DNA of 64,000 nucleotides from Trichaptum fuscoviolaceum (lineage: Eukaryota; Basidiomycota; Agaricomycetes; Hymenochaetales; Trichaptaceae), in the NCBI GenBank assembly GCA_910574455.1, contig CAJSYZ010000004.1:248001-312000 (forward strand), given 5' to 3'. Positions 11,335 through 23,222 of the stretch are shown here, in pieces. How positions within the stretch are numbered: the first letter of the stretch is position 1; every line of letters starts with the position of its first letter. A program made the position numbers and the translations under genes. Under the pieces are notes generated by a model that saw nothing but the letters and a program-made list of their open reading frames with translations, had not been told where the DNA came from and searched no databases.

Positions 11335-11695
11335 CAGGCTGTGGCAGTGTCAGACGAGACGACAATATCACCCGGGCCGTCGGTTTTTTCCCACACCTAA
11401 ACTTTTCCTTCATTCGTCGAGTCTCGACTTGAAAGTCGTGCATCGTACCTTTGATCTTCGTCCTTCTTCAATGGAATATCTGATACGTCCTCCATGGTCT
11501 CCTATACTTTCGAAAAAATAAGGACTGCGAGCATAGACGCGATCGGCAACCCCGCCGCTGAAAGCACGATGGAGAGAGGATCTACCGCGAATATTTTGCT
11601 TCAGAGTCTTGATTTACAATTCTTCGAAGAACTAATCAAGCTATTTGTGGTATTTCTCTTACCTCGAATCATGACAGGAAGCGCTTTTTGATTAT
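11335..11695. repeat. 3'-flank repeat unit, copy 2 (paired with 2394-2745)
   Basis: It lies beyond the 3' side of copy C and matches the flank beyond copy A (see 2394-2745) in the same orientation, with several indels and substitutions. Shared blocks include TTTTTTCCCACACC, TTTGATCTTCGTCC and GGAGAGAGGATCTACCGCGA. The remainder, 11696-12052, holds no gene; the expected exon 3 of copy C is not found there. Confidence 0.75.
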
Positions 11696-12052
11696 TTTCC
11701 TAACGTTTTGTGGAATATCAATGGATCAGCTTTCTAGCTCCAACTTTCACATCTCGCCCTCACCCGTCGGCCTCTTCGCTCCTCATTACAGGTATATTCT
11801 CCCGTAGATCACTACCGGCAGGTAACCATCGCCCCGTAGACCACGATGATAGACACGGAGAAAATCTGTGTTATGGGTAAGAAGAGCCCCCAGTTTATGA
11901 TGTAGGCAGGAAGTGACCACAGATACATTGGACAGTATGTAAGGACCTTTAGAGCCCCTGAGATAACTTCCATTAATTGCTACGTTAATTGTACGTATAA
12001 GTTAAGAATATCCGACTGATTTTTTTTGTTTGATAATGGTAGGTTTGCTTAC

Positions 12053-13290
12053 TTGTATGCGCGGCATATGTCCTTTTGCACTATGAGTCTCCGGTGCAGA
12101 GGAATTATTGTCCTGTTTGGCACTAGTTGGTTCTTTGTGCTTGCTCCCCTTCACATATGCACGGGACATCACAAAGTATGAATAGATTCCGCAGAGACAG
12201 AATTGCAGATGGCGAGGGAGGGCTCGAATCTCGCTGCCGATCTCAGAGAGCACATCCTTGCTCCCTGTAGACGATACGAGAGATGTGCGCAGGGTGCTGA
12301 ATACATCTCTCATTGGTGTGGTCATAGAAGTCCAGAGGTGTTTGCGAACGTGAAATTCCTGATCCGAGAAACACCATGTAGCGTCCTCGGTAAGTCTCTT
12401 TGCCATTAGCTCATCCACAACTTTGGTCTGAACTACCACCGGAAAGTGCGTCACGGGGCTTACTCCACCAGAATATGTACATAGCTCTGTTCAATCCAGC
12501 GTGAGCGGTAGTGGTTAGTTCCAGCTCGCTGACTGCTAAGCCCTGCGCTGCTCGCGTGATGATTTGAACGATGAATCAGGTGAGCTATAAGAGGGCTATT
12601 CCTTTGCAGAGCGCATCGCCCTTGCTTTTGTCGTTGATCTCGCCTTCGGTGATGGTTGGTAATTGGATGAGGTGCTCGATGAGAATACATTTGAGGCTTT
12701 CGATTGTAAAGACACCTTCCCAGATGTTATCCGTAAGCTCATTGTCCGGGTTGTAATCAGTAGACCAGGATCCTTCTGATGTCTCGTATCGATAATAACA
12801 TACACCTTGGATGAGGTCCTCATCGCGTGAGCTGCTAATCTCAGCGATAAACTCGGGCTCATATATTGGCCCCCACGGATATTCCTCTCTTGTCGTCAAA
12901 GTACGAAGAATAGGACCCAAGCCTTTGTAAAAGAAGTTCTCGCGCTGAAGGGTACGAAGTCGGGTTCCGCCCATCTGTAGAAAGGGACCATGTGTTGTTG
13001 TCCAGGGTTCACAGATCGGATTCTCTGAAATTTAATTAGCATTGTAGAATTGCAAGATATTAATTGTCACGTACGTGGATTTGGAGACGCCTTCTTTATC
13101 GCATCATTGACAGCTTAATCATCACAGCACCCCTCCATTGCTTAAATGCCCACATAATCATAAGCTCCGGCGCGAGGATCGAGAAGAACATTAGGTAGAC
13201 ACGCCGTCCGAGAAGCGTCCACTTTCCCTCTTCTTTGAATGGCACATTCGGATGCACCGACACCCATGTGCAAGCGATGAGTAGGAGCAT
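12053..13290 (-). pseudogene. Copy C of the membrane-protein family, heavily degraded
   Basis: The start codon context is kept (MLLLIA), but the next codon reads CTWVSVHPNVPF, so about 57 residues of exon 1 are deleted. A few bases are also lost near MIK..VNDAIKK. Exon 2 begins after an acceptor near 13018 (NPICEPWTTTHGPFLQMGG) and is readable to SKGDALCKGIALL. There CTC-TTA-TAG-CTC-ACC-TGA puts stops where the family has Gln and Trp (LLQLTWF). A further frame break occurs at SKPRDA (about 12455). The distal part of exon 2 is readable from THFPVVVQTK to the donor at 12053. Exon 3 is absent. It is the counterpart of copy A in the segmental duplication and is clearly a pseudogene. Confidence 0.9.
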
Positions 13291-13920
13291 AGCAAGGAGG
13301 CGAGTGGTGAGCAGTCAGACGTCGGTGGGCACAGAAACGGCTGGGAGGATAAAGTACGCCCCCTAGTAACTGGTGGGCGGTGACTCGCAGGCGTTAGACG
13401 CTTTGTGAGTGCCTGTGGTGCGATTTACTGCGGTACTCGTATCCATCTTTGTAGGTTCATATACTAAAGTGGGGTCAGTCTGGCGTCAATCTTTGAATGT
13501 AAGGACCGAGAACTGATGGAACGAGTGATGACCAAAAAAAACGTACCTGAGTGTGTCTATTATCTTGGGACTCCAGGACTCGTTATGAATCATGATCCTT
13601 CAATGAAGTTCGACAGACAAGGTTCCTGAAGTGGCAATACTGCGGAGTTGGTCCAGAGGCAATGTGCGACATCAGCAAAGAGTCTCATGTTCGATACAAC
13701 TGTATCGCTTGTAAGGTCGCCCAAGCTGAGATGGTGAGAGACGTGGAAGAAAAGCGAGAAGAAATTGGCAAACGTTCAACAGTGGCACTGTGGCAGTGCT
13801 TCCAGTGTAACTCCGGCGGGCTACTAAAGGTTAGTACGTCATCCAGTGCCAGTGAGTAACTTGAATCTGAGGCTGTGTCTGAGTAACCGTTCGCATCTGC
13901 TTTACACTCTACTGTCGAAC
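13291..13920. other. 5' flank of copy C, degenerate counterpart of the copy A flank
   Basis: No gene is seen. The flank retains GTCGGTGGGCACAGAAAC, GGTCCAGAGGCAATGTGC and the TGGCAGTG word (about 13793), all shared with the copy A flank, in the same order and orientation. Confidence 0.6.
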
Positions 13921-14140
13921 GTGACCGAACCAGCAGATAATGCGAAAGGCTACAAATACGAAATCTTACTGCGAGAATACGGTTACGATTATTCATCCGG
14001 GGTATGTATTCCTTTCCGAAAACGCTGAGTTTGCACGCCGGCTGGTGGGTTCGGGCTGACAGGGTTGACTGGAAGAAGGTGTGGTCTGAAGTGCTGAGCA
14101 CGAGAGCTTGCGGAAATGGAGGGTCTGTCTATCGTTTCGG
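13921..14140 (+). pseudogene. Biotin-carboxylase relic, duplicate of the 6036-6635 fragment
   Basis: The stretch aligns with the carboxylase fragment at 6215-6440. Shared features are AATGCGAAAGGCTACA, a GAAATCTTACTGCGAG part, then HPGYVFLSENAEFARRL in one frame, and further on RELAEMEGLSIV matching RAGELAAKAGVPVV. Frames change repeatedly and stops are present. Its position, 3' of copy C's 5' flank, mirrors the intact arrangement next to copy A and fixes the limits of the segmental duplication. Confidence 0.75.
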
Positions 14141-14649
14141 AATGTATGTGAGTGCGATGCATGGGTGAGCATATCATCTTCATTTTCTTGCCTGCCATTA
14201 TAGAGTATCTTTTGACCGAGAGTCAGCAGGTTTCAACAGGAACAACCTTCTCACATTGTTCCCTTGAGGAAGAAACTATCAACGGTTTGTGGATGACAAG
14301 CTGGTAATCCAACGCCCACCGGTAATCACGCAGAACTTTCCTATGAATAACTCAACACGAGAATATGTTCTGGAAAGGAAGGGCGACGACTGAGTAGTTA
14401 GAATAGCAGAGGCCATTCGTCTTAAGGTCCGTACTAAAGCACTTGCGAGATGGGGATTCAATCTGACATATACATATGCGAAGTGCCTTCACCATCCATA
14501 CTCCTAGCTCATTCTCTACCCTTGCGGCTGATGGGTATTGGAAATACCACCCAGCAGCAGGCCCCAACGACCCTATAGCGTTGAAAGCTGGGAGATTCTG
14601 TTGTATCTTAGGACCTCGATTGTGAGGGGCTGGTGGTGACTGTTCCTCC

Positions 14650-14943
14650 TCACTAAGAGTAAAGAAAAATGAGGTTACCGATGTCACACTGGCACCCCGT
14701 GCACCGCGTCATCATGGTCACTGGCGCGTCTACGAGCGTCACGATCGGCGGGTGCCCTTGGTCATTGCTGCGGGCGAGAAGCTCGCCATTGGCGGACCTC
14801 GGAACAAATACAATCCGAGAAGCTTGAGAGCGTACCACGCCATTTTAGGCAAATTCTTGTCCATACCATTGTACCTGGGCTCAAAATCAATGTCAAGGCC
14901 TGGCGCTCCAGCCTGAGACGGGTGGCGTCATTGAAGTTTGGGA
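14650..14943 (+). pseudogene. Carboxyltransferase (AHS2-type) relic of a urea carboxylase/amidolyase
   Basis: In shifting frames the sequence gives VMVTGASTSVTIGG, AGEKLAIGG, RAYHAILGKFLSIPLYLGSK and GGVIEVWERN. These match the biotin-dependent carboxyltransferase domain of urea amidolyase (DUR1,2 type), where TG....V..DG, the RAYLAI.GG segment and the PLYLGSRSTF signature occur in the same order. Stops and frame changes show it is dead. With the biotin-carboxylase relic 500 bp upstream, it indicates that a whole urea carboxylase-like gene once sat between family copies C and D. Confidence 0.7.
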
Positions 14944-15249
14944 GAGGAACTTAGACCTTCTGTGGCTATGAGACGCTTCCCGAAGACCGTTATAACGCGT
15001 AGGGCATTGATTAGCTCTATGCGAGACATTGGCGTGTATGTGGGTAGTGCATGATGCTTAGCTTCACCTCCATTCATTTTCCAAATCAATGCGTGTAATT
15101 AGTTAGCAGAAGACCAAGGTCTTCCCCATGAAATACTAATAGAGAGTGCCATTAAACATATTAGAGGCAATCACTTAGTGCAGCAACAGTCAGGCTGAAT
15201 CATTTACAAAACATGGATTAGTCGCAAACGAAGTAGTAATAGACACTAT

Positions 15250-17372
15250 CTAGATATGCGGAACAAGTTCGACCCAGTCGACGGTATCAAACGCGGAAGA
15301 TGGAAGGGAACGAAGAGTAGTTATAGAAAGAACAAGTAGGGTGATACGGGCTACTGTGTATATGAAGGAAGCCATTCCACATAATATTCCACTCAACAAT
15401 GCCAAATAAATCGCAATAGTTTTCCAAACCCCACGTAATTTATCTGCAAGATAGTAATTATGGATAACTGTTTGAAATGTCACAGAACAAGATCCAACTA
15501 TCCCCATAGATGCAGTTTTCCACAAGATCTGCTCAGCGTGTGACGGAAAGCTGAAATGCCACGCGAGGCAGTGGAGTGCTCCAAACAGCGCGCCTGCAAT
15601 AGAAGAAGTGCCTAAAAGCTGATTAACACCTGCATCCTCGCTGTAAAATATTTTTGAGAGAATCTCGTCCTCGGTATGAGTGTTAAAACTTCCAACGCTA
15701 TCAAAAAGGTCCCTGGAAAGAGATTCATTGTAGTCGGATCTTACGATTTTTGCTATGGGAATGAATAGTACTACATCAATGATGTAGAGCAAGCAGAAAA
15801 ATGGGGCGAAAGCGGATCTCGTCGCGATCTTCACAACACGGAGCAATGGCAACGTATATCTCTAGGTCACAGACATTAGATTTAAGTCTTCATTATGCGG
15901 AACGAAAAGCGGTACAACTACCTTTTTGCGACTCTTGAATTTGCGTCGAGGTTTATCATCCACTGCGAGCGGCATCTCGCCTTCGTTTTCACTCATCGTT
16001 GGTTTTCTTGTCATCAACAATAACCTTCTTATTCGAGAGAAGAAATGAGTGAATCGATGAAGAAATGTCTTGGCTGTTTCGACAGATTTTAGGAGAATAG
16101 AGATGAGTCGAAATGGAAAGGAAACCACGAAATAGCCCGGGACGACGAAGAGCACCTTAATCCACGCAGCCACACACGCCCAGAGATGTTCTCGAATATC
16201 AAACTCCCGGTCCGAGAAACTCCACGTAGCTCTTACGTCCGCGGTCCTTTTCGCCAGCAGCTCTTCCACACCCTTGGTACGAATGACCACCGGGAAACGC
16301 ACATCGCGAGGCTTGTTCCACCAGAAGACGTACATGACGCTGTTCAGACCAGCGAGAGCGGCCGTCGTGAGTTCGAGCTCCGTGATCGCCAAGCCCTGCA
16401 CTGCGCGTGTGATGATTTGGACGATGAACCAGGTGAGCTGTAAGAGGGCAATCCCTTTGGAAAGCGCATCGCCTTTGCTCCGGTCGTTGATCTCGTCCTC
16501 GGTGATGGTCGGAAGATAGATCAGGTTTTCGGAGAGAAGCTGTTTGAGGGTATCGATGGTAAGGACACCTTCCCATATGTCATCCGTAAGTTCAGCGTCC
16601 GGGGAATATTCGGTGGTCCACGACCCACTGGATGTTTCGTGCCGATAAAATCCGGTCTCGGACACAAGATCACGCAGAATTCTCTTTTCTGTTTCCAAGC
16701 ACTCTTCTGATCCGAGCTTTTGTGCATCGGCCACCTTTCTTCGTACACGAGATATGTAGGCGAAAAGTGGATGATCGGAATTGACAACTGGAGGGCATTT
16801 GAAACGTCTTCCAAGGTCGATAGACCCTCCCCAGAAGAAGTTCTCGAGCGCAGTGGCGCTTAGTCGGAATCCGCCCATTTGCAACAGATGACCGTGTGTC
16901 GTAGTCCATAGTTCTCGAACGGGATTCCCTTGAGAACAGTCAATGATTCACCATCGTGAAGTTTAACAAACTGATACGTACCTTTGTCCGTAGACAGCTC
17001 CATTATAGCTTCGTTAACGGCCTCTCTGATCATCACGGCGCCCCTCCACTGCTTTAACGCCCAAACGATCATGAACTCCGGTGCGAGGATTGAGAATAAC
17101 ATAAGGAACACACGCCGAAATCGTAGCGTCCATTCGCCCTCTCCTTTGAACGGTACATTCGGATGCACGGAAACCCATGTGCAAGCAAACGTGATTGCAA
17201 GACAGCTCCATAAGATATCGAGGACTGTGCGGCCCTGGCACCCACCAGAAGGGTCATCGCGAGCGGATATTGGCGCTTCAAACACAGCGGATGTCAAATT
17301 TGGCACGGGGAGTGGGACAGCCTGAGTACCGTAGTGCTTGAGCAGGAACGCAGCTGTGATGAGGAGGATCAT
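15250..17372 (-). CDS. Copy D, multi-pass membrane protein of the clustered family, intact
   Basis: Exons 17372-16982, 16928-15922 and 15861-15250 join in frame (intron phases 1 and 0) to about 669 aa. Residues 1-20 (MILLITAAFLLKHYG) form a signal-anchor or first membrane segment. A conserved segment with one likely span (TVLDILWSCLAITFACTW) follows at about residues 47-75, then RRVFLMLFSILAPEFMIVWA. Exon 2 holds WTTTHGHLLQMGGF, a variable charged region, DDIWEGVLTIDTLKQLL, DRSKGDALSKGIALLQLTWF and MYVFWWNKPRDVRFPVV (two spans). Exon 3 contributes about four spans (LLYIIDVVLFIPI, AGALFGALHCLAWHFSFP, ITLLVLSITTLRSLP) and ends DTVDWVELVPHI. I place it in an uncharacterised, expanded fungal membrane-protein family; function unknown. 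ATG 17372 matches the starts of its paralogues. Confidence 0.9.
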
Positions 17373-17453
17373 GACAGACACCCGTTGGTTAAGCAAATGG
17401 AGGAGGACGGTATGGTGAGATTGGGCTCAGAGATAGAGGAATAGATCCCTTCG

Positions 17454-17463
17454 ATTTATATAT
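17454..17463 (-). promoter_or_regulatory. TATA box of copy D
   Basis: On the minus strand the sequence reads CATATATAAATC, about 85 bp upstream of the copy D start codon. Comparable boxes lie upstream of copies B (about 11144) and G (about 41626). Confidence 0.5.
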
Positions 17464-19085
17464 GTAGAGAAGGTGAGCGGGGCGCCAATCAATACAAAGG
17501 GCGCGTGTATGAGATGCAGAGCACATCAAAGAGAAGACTGGAGTACGCTCAGGCATGTGCTGAATGAATTGGGAGTGAATTCAGACAGAGAATGGGCGGT
17601 ATGAGGTGGCAGTGTCAACACAGTACTAGTCGTCAAGGAGAGTCTTAGAATGTATTGGGTTCAATGCAATTGTGCGTGTGAGAGAGAGAAGCAGAAAGCC
17701 TGAGGCGCGTGGCCATAGCAGACGGTAAATCAACGATTAGTATGAGGCTTTAAACTCCGCTCAAATTTGCCACAGTTTGTACTTATTAGCATCAGCATAA
17801 CAACCTCTATATATCAAGAACTTGAACACGGACATATCCTTACCATCATTACCGTTTGCGAGGGAATTTTCTGCATATCGACGCTAGCTTACATTTTCAG
17901 ACGATGTATGTATTTTACCCTCTACCAAATAATTGTGAGTTTCTCATGGTCCACAACGCTCACCCGCTTACCTCTGTGTCGGATGTCTTACTCCTCGTCG
18001 AGCACAGCTCTGTTCCGTCCCTCGAAATCCTTGAATTGGCTTTAGGAACTCAGAGCAGCATCCATCCACAGTGCGGTTCACAATGTACAAGTTGGAATGG
18101 TGACGTACACCATGTTACTCGGGCATGTCGAGAAACCTGAGTATTCCAAAAATCTGCGACTGCTCGATGCCAATCTCGTATTGACAAGAGGAGAGAGTGA
18201 TGCCCTGGAGATACTCATAGCGTCTGTGAAAATAAGGGGCAAGAGAAGGAAGGAGAGGTCGGAAAATGGCTTGGATACAAGCCATCACTGACGGCCCCGG
18301 ACATCCCCCAAGCGTGAGGAACTGGGAGAAGAATGAGAGCCTCAACGAGCCTGCCAACGTGGACAGTACTATTAGCAGGATCTCACGGAACGGGATTAAA
18401 GGGCCGGGTCTTGGGTAAATTATCTTTGCCAAACAGGTGGGTGATCAACAGTGAAGGGACCAGAGGTACGGCACCGGGTTTTTCCTGACCGGCAGGTCAG
18501 ATCAGATCGGAGCACACTCCATGGTCTTGAGTAATGCACCGTATAGACTGGCATAGTTATGATCTCAGAGACTTCCCAGGAGGAGGTTCAAGTTGCACTT
18601 CCAGGACAGAATTTTACTACAGTTCTACGTGGTCTTGAGTTATCCCCTGACCCGGGCATTGGACATCGGCTCCTTTCGCCCGAACGTGACCCATGATTTA
18701 TGATCCATTTGCATTACCCAACCACCCGCCCTGTGACTACAAGTAGCCTCTCCATTCATGATAATAGCCGGCTGTGCTACTGACATTCTTTGCAGTTCAG
18801 TACAAGTAATGATCAGCCAGGTTCGTAGGCATACAAGGATTTTGCCGCTTAATGTGATCGTCCGGGCAAAGCTTGTAGATTTCAGAACATGCACACCATT
18901 GGCTGCCTCATCAACCTTTGATATGCCCCGCCAGACTTACCTCCAATTACCTTAAGCACCTCTCTCAAAAGGAGGGGCAAAGCCACAACGTTCTTCAATA
19001 TAGAAAAGGTCTCTTTCTCATTCATTTCGATTTTGACTGTTTTGTTTTAAACGCGGACAAGCCGCCGTAAACAGAAAATAAGCTA
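17464..19085. other. Intergenic region, no gene recognised
   Basis: Positions 17464-17610 match the 5' flank of copy B (11150-11345), including a TGGCAGTGTC word at about 17607. The remainder contains only short open frames (for example 17767-18045 and 18115-18432) with no family motif or convincing splice pattern. Confidence 0.5.
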
Positions 19086-20540
19086 TTACGATGCAGTGTA
19101 TGACTTTCCGCTAAACGCATCAGCAATCGCGTAGAATGCCGGTTTGGGCTGCTTCTCTGCGTTCCAGGGTAGCACCTCTCCATTCGGAATCCACGAATGG
19201 TCGTCCGAAACACCCCAAACGCTCTGAATGGGAAGGCAAAGTGTATTAATAAAGAGAGATGCTTGATGAGAACATTGAAGTCACTGACCACGCTCACACA
19301 CCGACCCGTCTTCACGCACGCATCAACCACTGTCCAGTAGTTGTCTGCCTGCTGTTGCAACGCAGTTGCGTTCCCCGGCCCATCCAAGTTAATATCGAGC
19401 TCCGTGATGGCCACGTCCAGACCGAGGTCTGCGAAGCGCTGAAGGTTTTGCTGGAGCGTATCGGGAATTTGGTTGAGTGTGAAATGGCACTGGAAGCCGA
19501 TGGCGTCGACGGGCACGCCATCTGCGATGAAGGACTTCACAACGCTGTAGAGCGTGTCGGACTTGGAGTTGATTCCTTCGATGCCGTAGTCATTTATGCT
19601 ATTATTAAAACTGTCAGATTTGCCTGCTGGATTAAGGAGCAGAGGTAGCTTACTACAGTTTCGGTTGCTTATCCACCGCGCGCGCGTATGTTAACGCCTT
19701 TGGCATTGCCTCCTCTCCAAACTTCTGCGTCCAAATATTATCCTTGAACGTCTCGTTCGGGGTGCTATCCGAGATCATTTCATTCTGCAAAGCAAACCAT
19801 CATTGTTTGCCGCTTTTCTCATGTGAAAGATAGTGTAGGCTTACAATGACGTCAATAGCGTAAAGCTTTCCTCGATAATGCTCCATGATCGTCGTGATAT
19901 GATTCTTCAGCGCCCGGTCCAATTCCGTTGCAGTCAAGCTAGAATTGACCCACGGTGGAAGCTGATTACCCCTAATGAAGGTTTGTTCGTTTAATCTGGA
20001 GCGTCAGTTTCCAATCGGTTTCAAATTTAGAGCATGGTGCAACTGACCACATGAAATTGTGAGCACGCATACGAGCATTGACGCTCTCCGCAAATGACAC
20101 GATCTCGTCTGGAGCCGTGAATTTGAACTCGTTCTGCTCAGGCTCAATGTTCTCCCACTTCACTATTCGGAGGTGGAATAAGATTCACGACTGTTTAGCG
20201 GTGCGAGGAAGGAAGCTTACTCTCATTCTCCGGCGTGAATATCGAGAACTAAAGAGGGAGAAGGCATTCACGAGAAATCCCAGCATAGTTAGTAACTCGA
20301 AATATCGAGGAGTATACGTCTTCACACCTGCGTAGAGATAACCTTCGTGTAGTTCACATCGTGAAATAAGAAGGTCGTGTTTGCTGCTGCGCCAAAAAAT
20401 CGCGGCTGCGCGAGGTTTCGAAGGATGATCTGGTCTGATTTCGAGTCCGTAATCGGTGAAGTCGAGGAAGGCGATGTCGTTGCGGCGTTGGCTGCTCCAA
20501 GGATGGCGAGAAAGAGGGTGATGGCGTATAGCCTGGTCAT
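19086..20540 (-). CDS. Secreted GH10 endo-1,4-beta-xylanase
   Basis: Seven exons join in frame: 20540-20328, 20248-20221, 20162-20048, 19971-19845, 19784-19654, 19598-19289 and 19223-19086, giving about 353 aa. The N-terminus MTRLYAITLFLAILGAANA is a clear signal peptide. GH10 landmarks follow in order: FSIFTPENEMKWENIEP (substrate-site Lys/Trp strand), RAHNFMWGNQLPPWV, AIDVINE (acid/base Glu, split by intron 4), YINDYGIEG, VDAIGFQCHF, VAITELDI (nucleophile Glu) and SVWGVSDDHSWIP. Both catalytic glutamates are present, so activity is expected against xylan backbones outside the cell. There is no CBM1 domain. The usual WDVVNE reads AIDVINE and the common ...HSQLP reads WGNQLPPW. A TATAAAT is at about 20615-20622, 75 bp before the start. 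Confidence 0.93.
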
Positions 20541-23222
20541 AGCGAGAATATCGCTTCCGAGAAGGATGGCAGATCTTACAAGAAGAGCCAAAGCCTGCTG
20601 GAGCGTCCTTTTGGATTTATATGAAAGCGAGAACGTGGAAGGATGCCGAGGTACATTCGAAAGCACCATAACACGCCTCCACTTCGAAGAAGAACTCCAG
20701 CCAAAACATCAAGTGATCGCTAGTATCTGCTAAAAAGAAACCGGAAAGCATCCACGCCAATCAGCAGGTCATTAAGACAAAGACTGCATTCCAGCGGTTG
20801 CCTCATTATCACCTCGTCCAGGCGGCACCGATGTCAAATGAGATCCGCAGAATGGGCGACTGAGTTTATGCTAAACGATTGAACCGCTGGCTAAGTCAAA
20901 TGGTGCATGGGAGGTCTGTTCGTGATGCTGGAGCGTGACAGCGCGAATCAGCAGTGCAAGGCTTCGCGACGTTCATGGAGAAGTCGGCGTGCAAGAGAAG
21001 GCCATTAGATCACCGTTGCGCAATATATCAGATCACGAGGGAAGTGGTTCTGGTGGAGGAGGCGGACCGGTGTACTTCAAGGAAAGGGGAATTGTCGGTT
21101 TTTGCTTTGAAGAAGAGCTATTTTGGTTTGAGGCTAACAATATCTCAACATAATATTAGTGATAAAATGCATTACATCACATTCAGATTATTTCACCTTG
21201 CATAGCATCTTCACTTCCTATCGTTGATCTTCATGCGCAGTTATCTAGCAGCGGAAAATGCGCGCATACCCTGTTCACAAGTATGGTACGTTATCTCATG
21301 AGCATGGCAGTTAACGAAGCGAGAGAAACTGACGAACAGTAGATACAGTCTCATCAATCTTCCTTCCTACAGACTCGGTACACATTGATTATTGGTAGGG
21401 AAAAGGTTCCCTGCGAATGAAGGCGTTAACTAACTAAGTTTATGCGAAGGTACCAATCAAATAAGATGTACATGCCGTACCTCTTCACCCGGTCTTGAAG
21501 TGTGACCTGGATCTTCCTTATTTTTTGTTACGGATGGCACGAAAGACGGCAAAGATGGATATCGCACGCAATCACTTTGATACTATGTATGAGCGTTCGT
21601 CAACTCAATTATTGAAAGAGATCAGCTGCGTCCTAAATACTTTTCATAATTAGAGAAGACCAAAGACGGGACTAACAGTTTCTCGCCTTCTAAATCTTTG
21701 TATTTAGGTACGTACCAACCTCTGAATCTTCCAGTCGCGCGAAGCTCATGAATGACGGATATTTATCATAAGACTTGACATACAAGTGAGGCCATGTTTT
21801 ACGCCCCAAGCGTCACCGGTCGTTGCCAGTCATAGTCCATATGTTCGGCTAGCAATGTTATAGGAGTTTCAAGTTAGATAATTACATACCGTATATAATT
21901 TGTCGACACTTACGAGGGTAAGGACAGTGACAGTCCGAGTCAAAAGTGCAAGGAGCCTTGCATCAACTTTGTCGGGCAGGGTGTCCCACCCTGAACTTAG
22001 GGCCGGCTTCACCGGCTTCAAGTTCTTCCGACCCCCGGCGAGTCGGAACAACTTGAGGCTGTAAGCCGGTAGTAACAAAACTAAAGATTACGTTATATTG
22101 ACGCACAGTCAGCGGTATCGATTTTCACCCAGACTCCAGAAACTCTTCTCTTCCTTCGTCTATCAACACTATAAAAAGGGCTCTCCTCGAAAACATCATC
22201 CGACTCCGACTAAGAAAGGAGACGAGATCAAGAACAAGAGCAAACGCAATGCACGTTCCTAAGAAGTAGCCCTCTTACGACTTACCTAGTTCATCGTCCA
22301 AGTTACTGGAACTCTCCCAGTCCTCCGCGAGACTCTGGGTTGTTGATGAGAAGGAAACTACATAGATGCGGTAGCAAGGACGATTGAGGTCTCGGAAGAG
22401 CTCCATGTTCAATCATATCCCCGGAATGTCAAGATTCGCCGCTCTCGCGCGCCAGTTAACCGACTCAACTGTTTCCGAGCCTTTCACACTGCTCTCCCTC
22501 TCAGATTGGAAACATTCTCGACAGATCTCAAGGTAAATCTCCTTACGTCAGAAAATTCGTCCTTGCATACCAAGACGCCCCTACTGTTCGCTGCGCAGCT
22601 CTATCGACAGTCTCCTGCCAGACACCCATCATCGTGCTGCATGCTGGTCTCCGGGACAAGTTCAAAGGTTCACAAGCGTTCTGGTGCGCATTAATGCACT
22701 ATTATACTACCTGCTACTTCACACTTATCACAAATTTGTATTGAGGTGCAGGTAACACAGAATCATTCATGCGCAGTAAGCGCCCGTCAAATTCAACGCG
22801 CGAAGATCGCTCATCAAAAGGAATGCGAATGTGGTTTACTCCGGAAAAGATACAGAATAAAAACCACACATTAGGCATGGTATTAGTGGTTTATTGTACT
22901 AGAACCGGTTAACAAGGTAATGAAGCTTCAGGCGGGCAATAGAGAGATCCGACTGTCAGAAATATTGACATTAGGACAGAAACAGGTCACTGTATTCGGC
23001 ATCTTTACGAAGCCACCAAGGGTCGCGCTGCATGGTTCCACTTTATATTGAACATGATGGACTTACATTCAATCCAGCACGCGATAGACAGACCCCTCTA
23101 GCCTCTCTTGGATACCATTTGAAATACGTGTTGGTATTATCCGCATTTGCAACGTGTTTAGCGCCGGACACCGCAAGAACGTATATACCCTGCCGTCTAT
23201 CCTGGACCACGTCTTTGTCGTC
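20541..23222. other. Gene-poor region between the xylanase and copy E
   Basis: No gene is recognised. A TATA-like CTATAAAAAGGG at about 22171 is followed only by a tiny frame. Frames at 20935-21205 and 22506-22694 show no motif or splice support. A hairpin lies at 22011-22070. A GTATATACCC box (about 23180) may serve copy E. Confidence 0.5.
22011..22070. repeat. Short imperfect inverted repeat
   Basis: The arms ACCGGCTTCAAGTTCTTCC and, inverted, ACCGGCTT...CAAGTTGTTCC pair around a GC-rich loop, forming a hairpin of about 60 nt. No target-site duplication was found. It could be the remnant of a small transposon or a structured RNA; nothing else supports either. Confidence 0.5.

Noticed and set aside
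17767..18432. Possible gene on either strand upstream of the xylanase
   Set aside because: I tried hydrophobin-like and other small secreted patterns, but Cys spacing and splicing did not fit.
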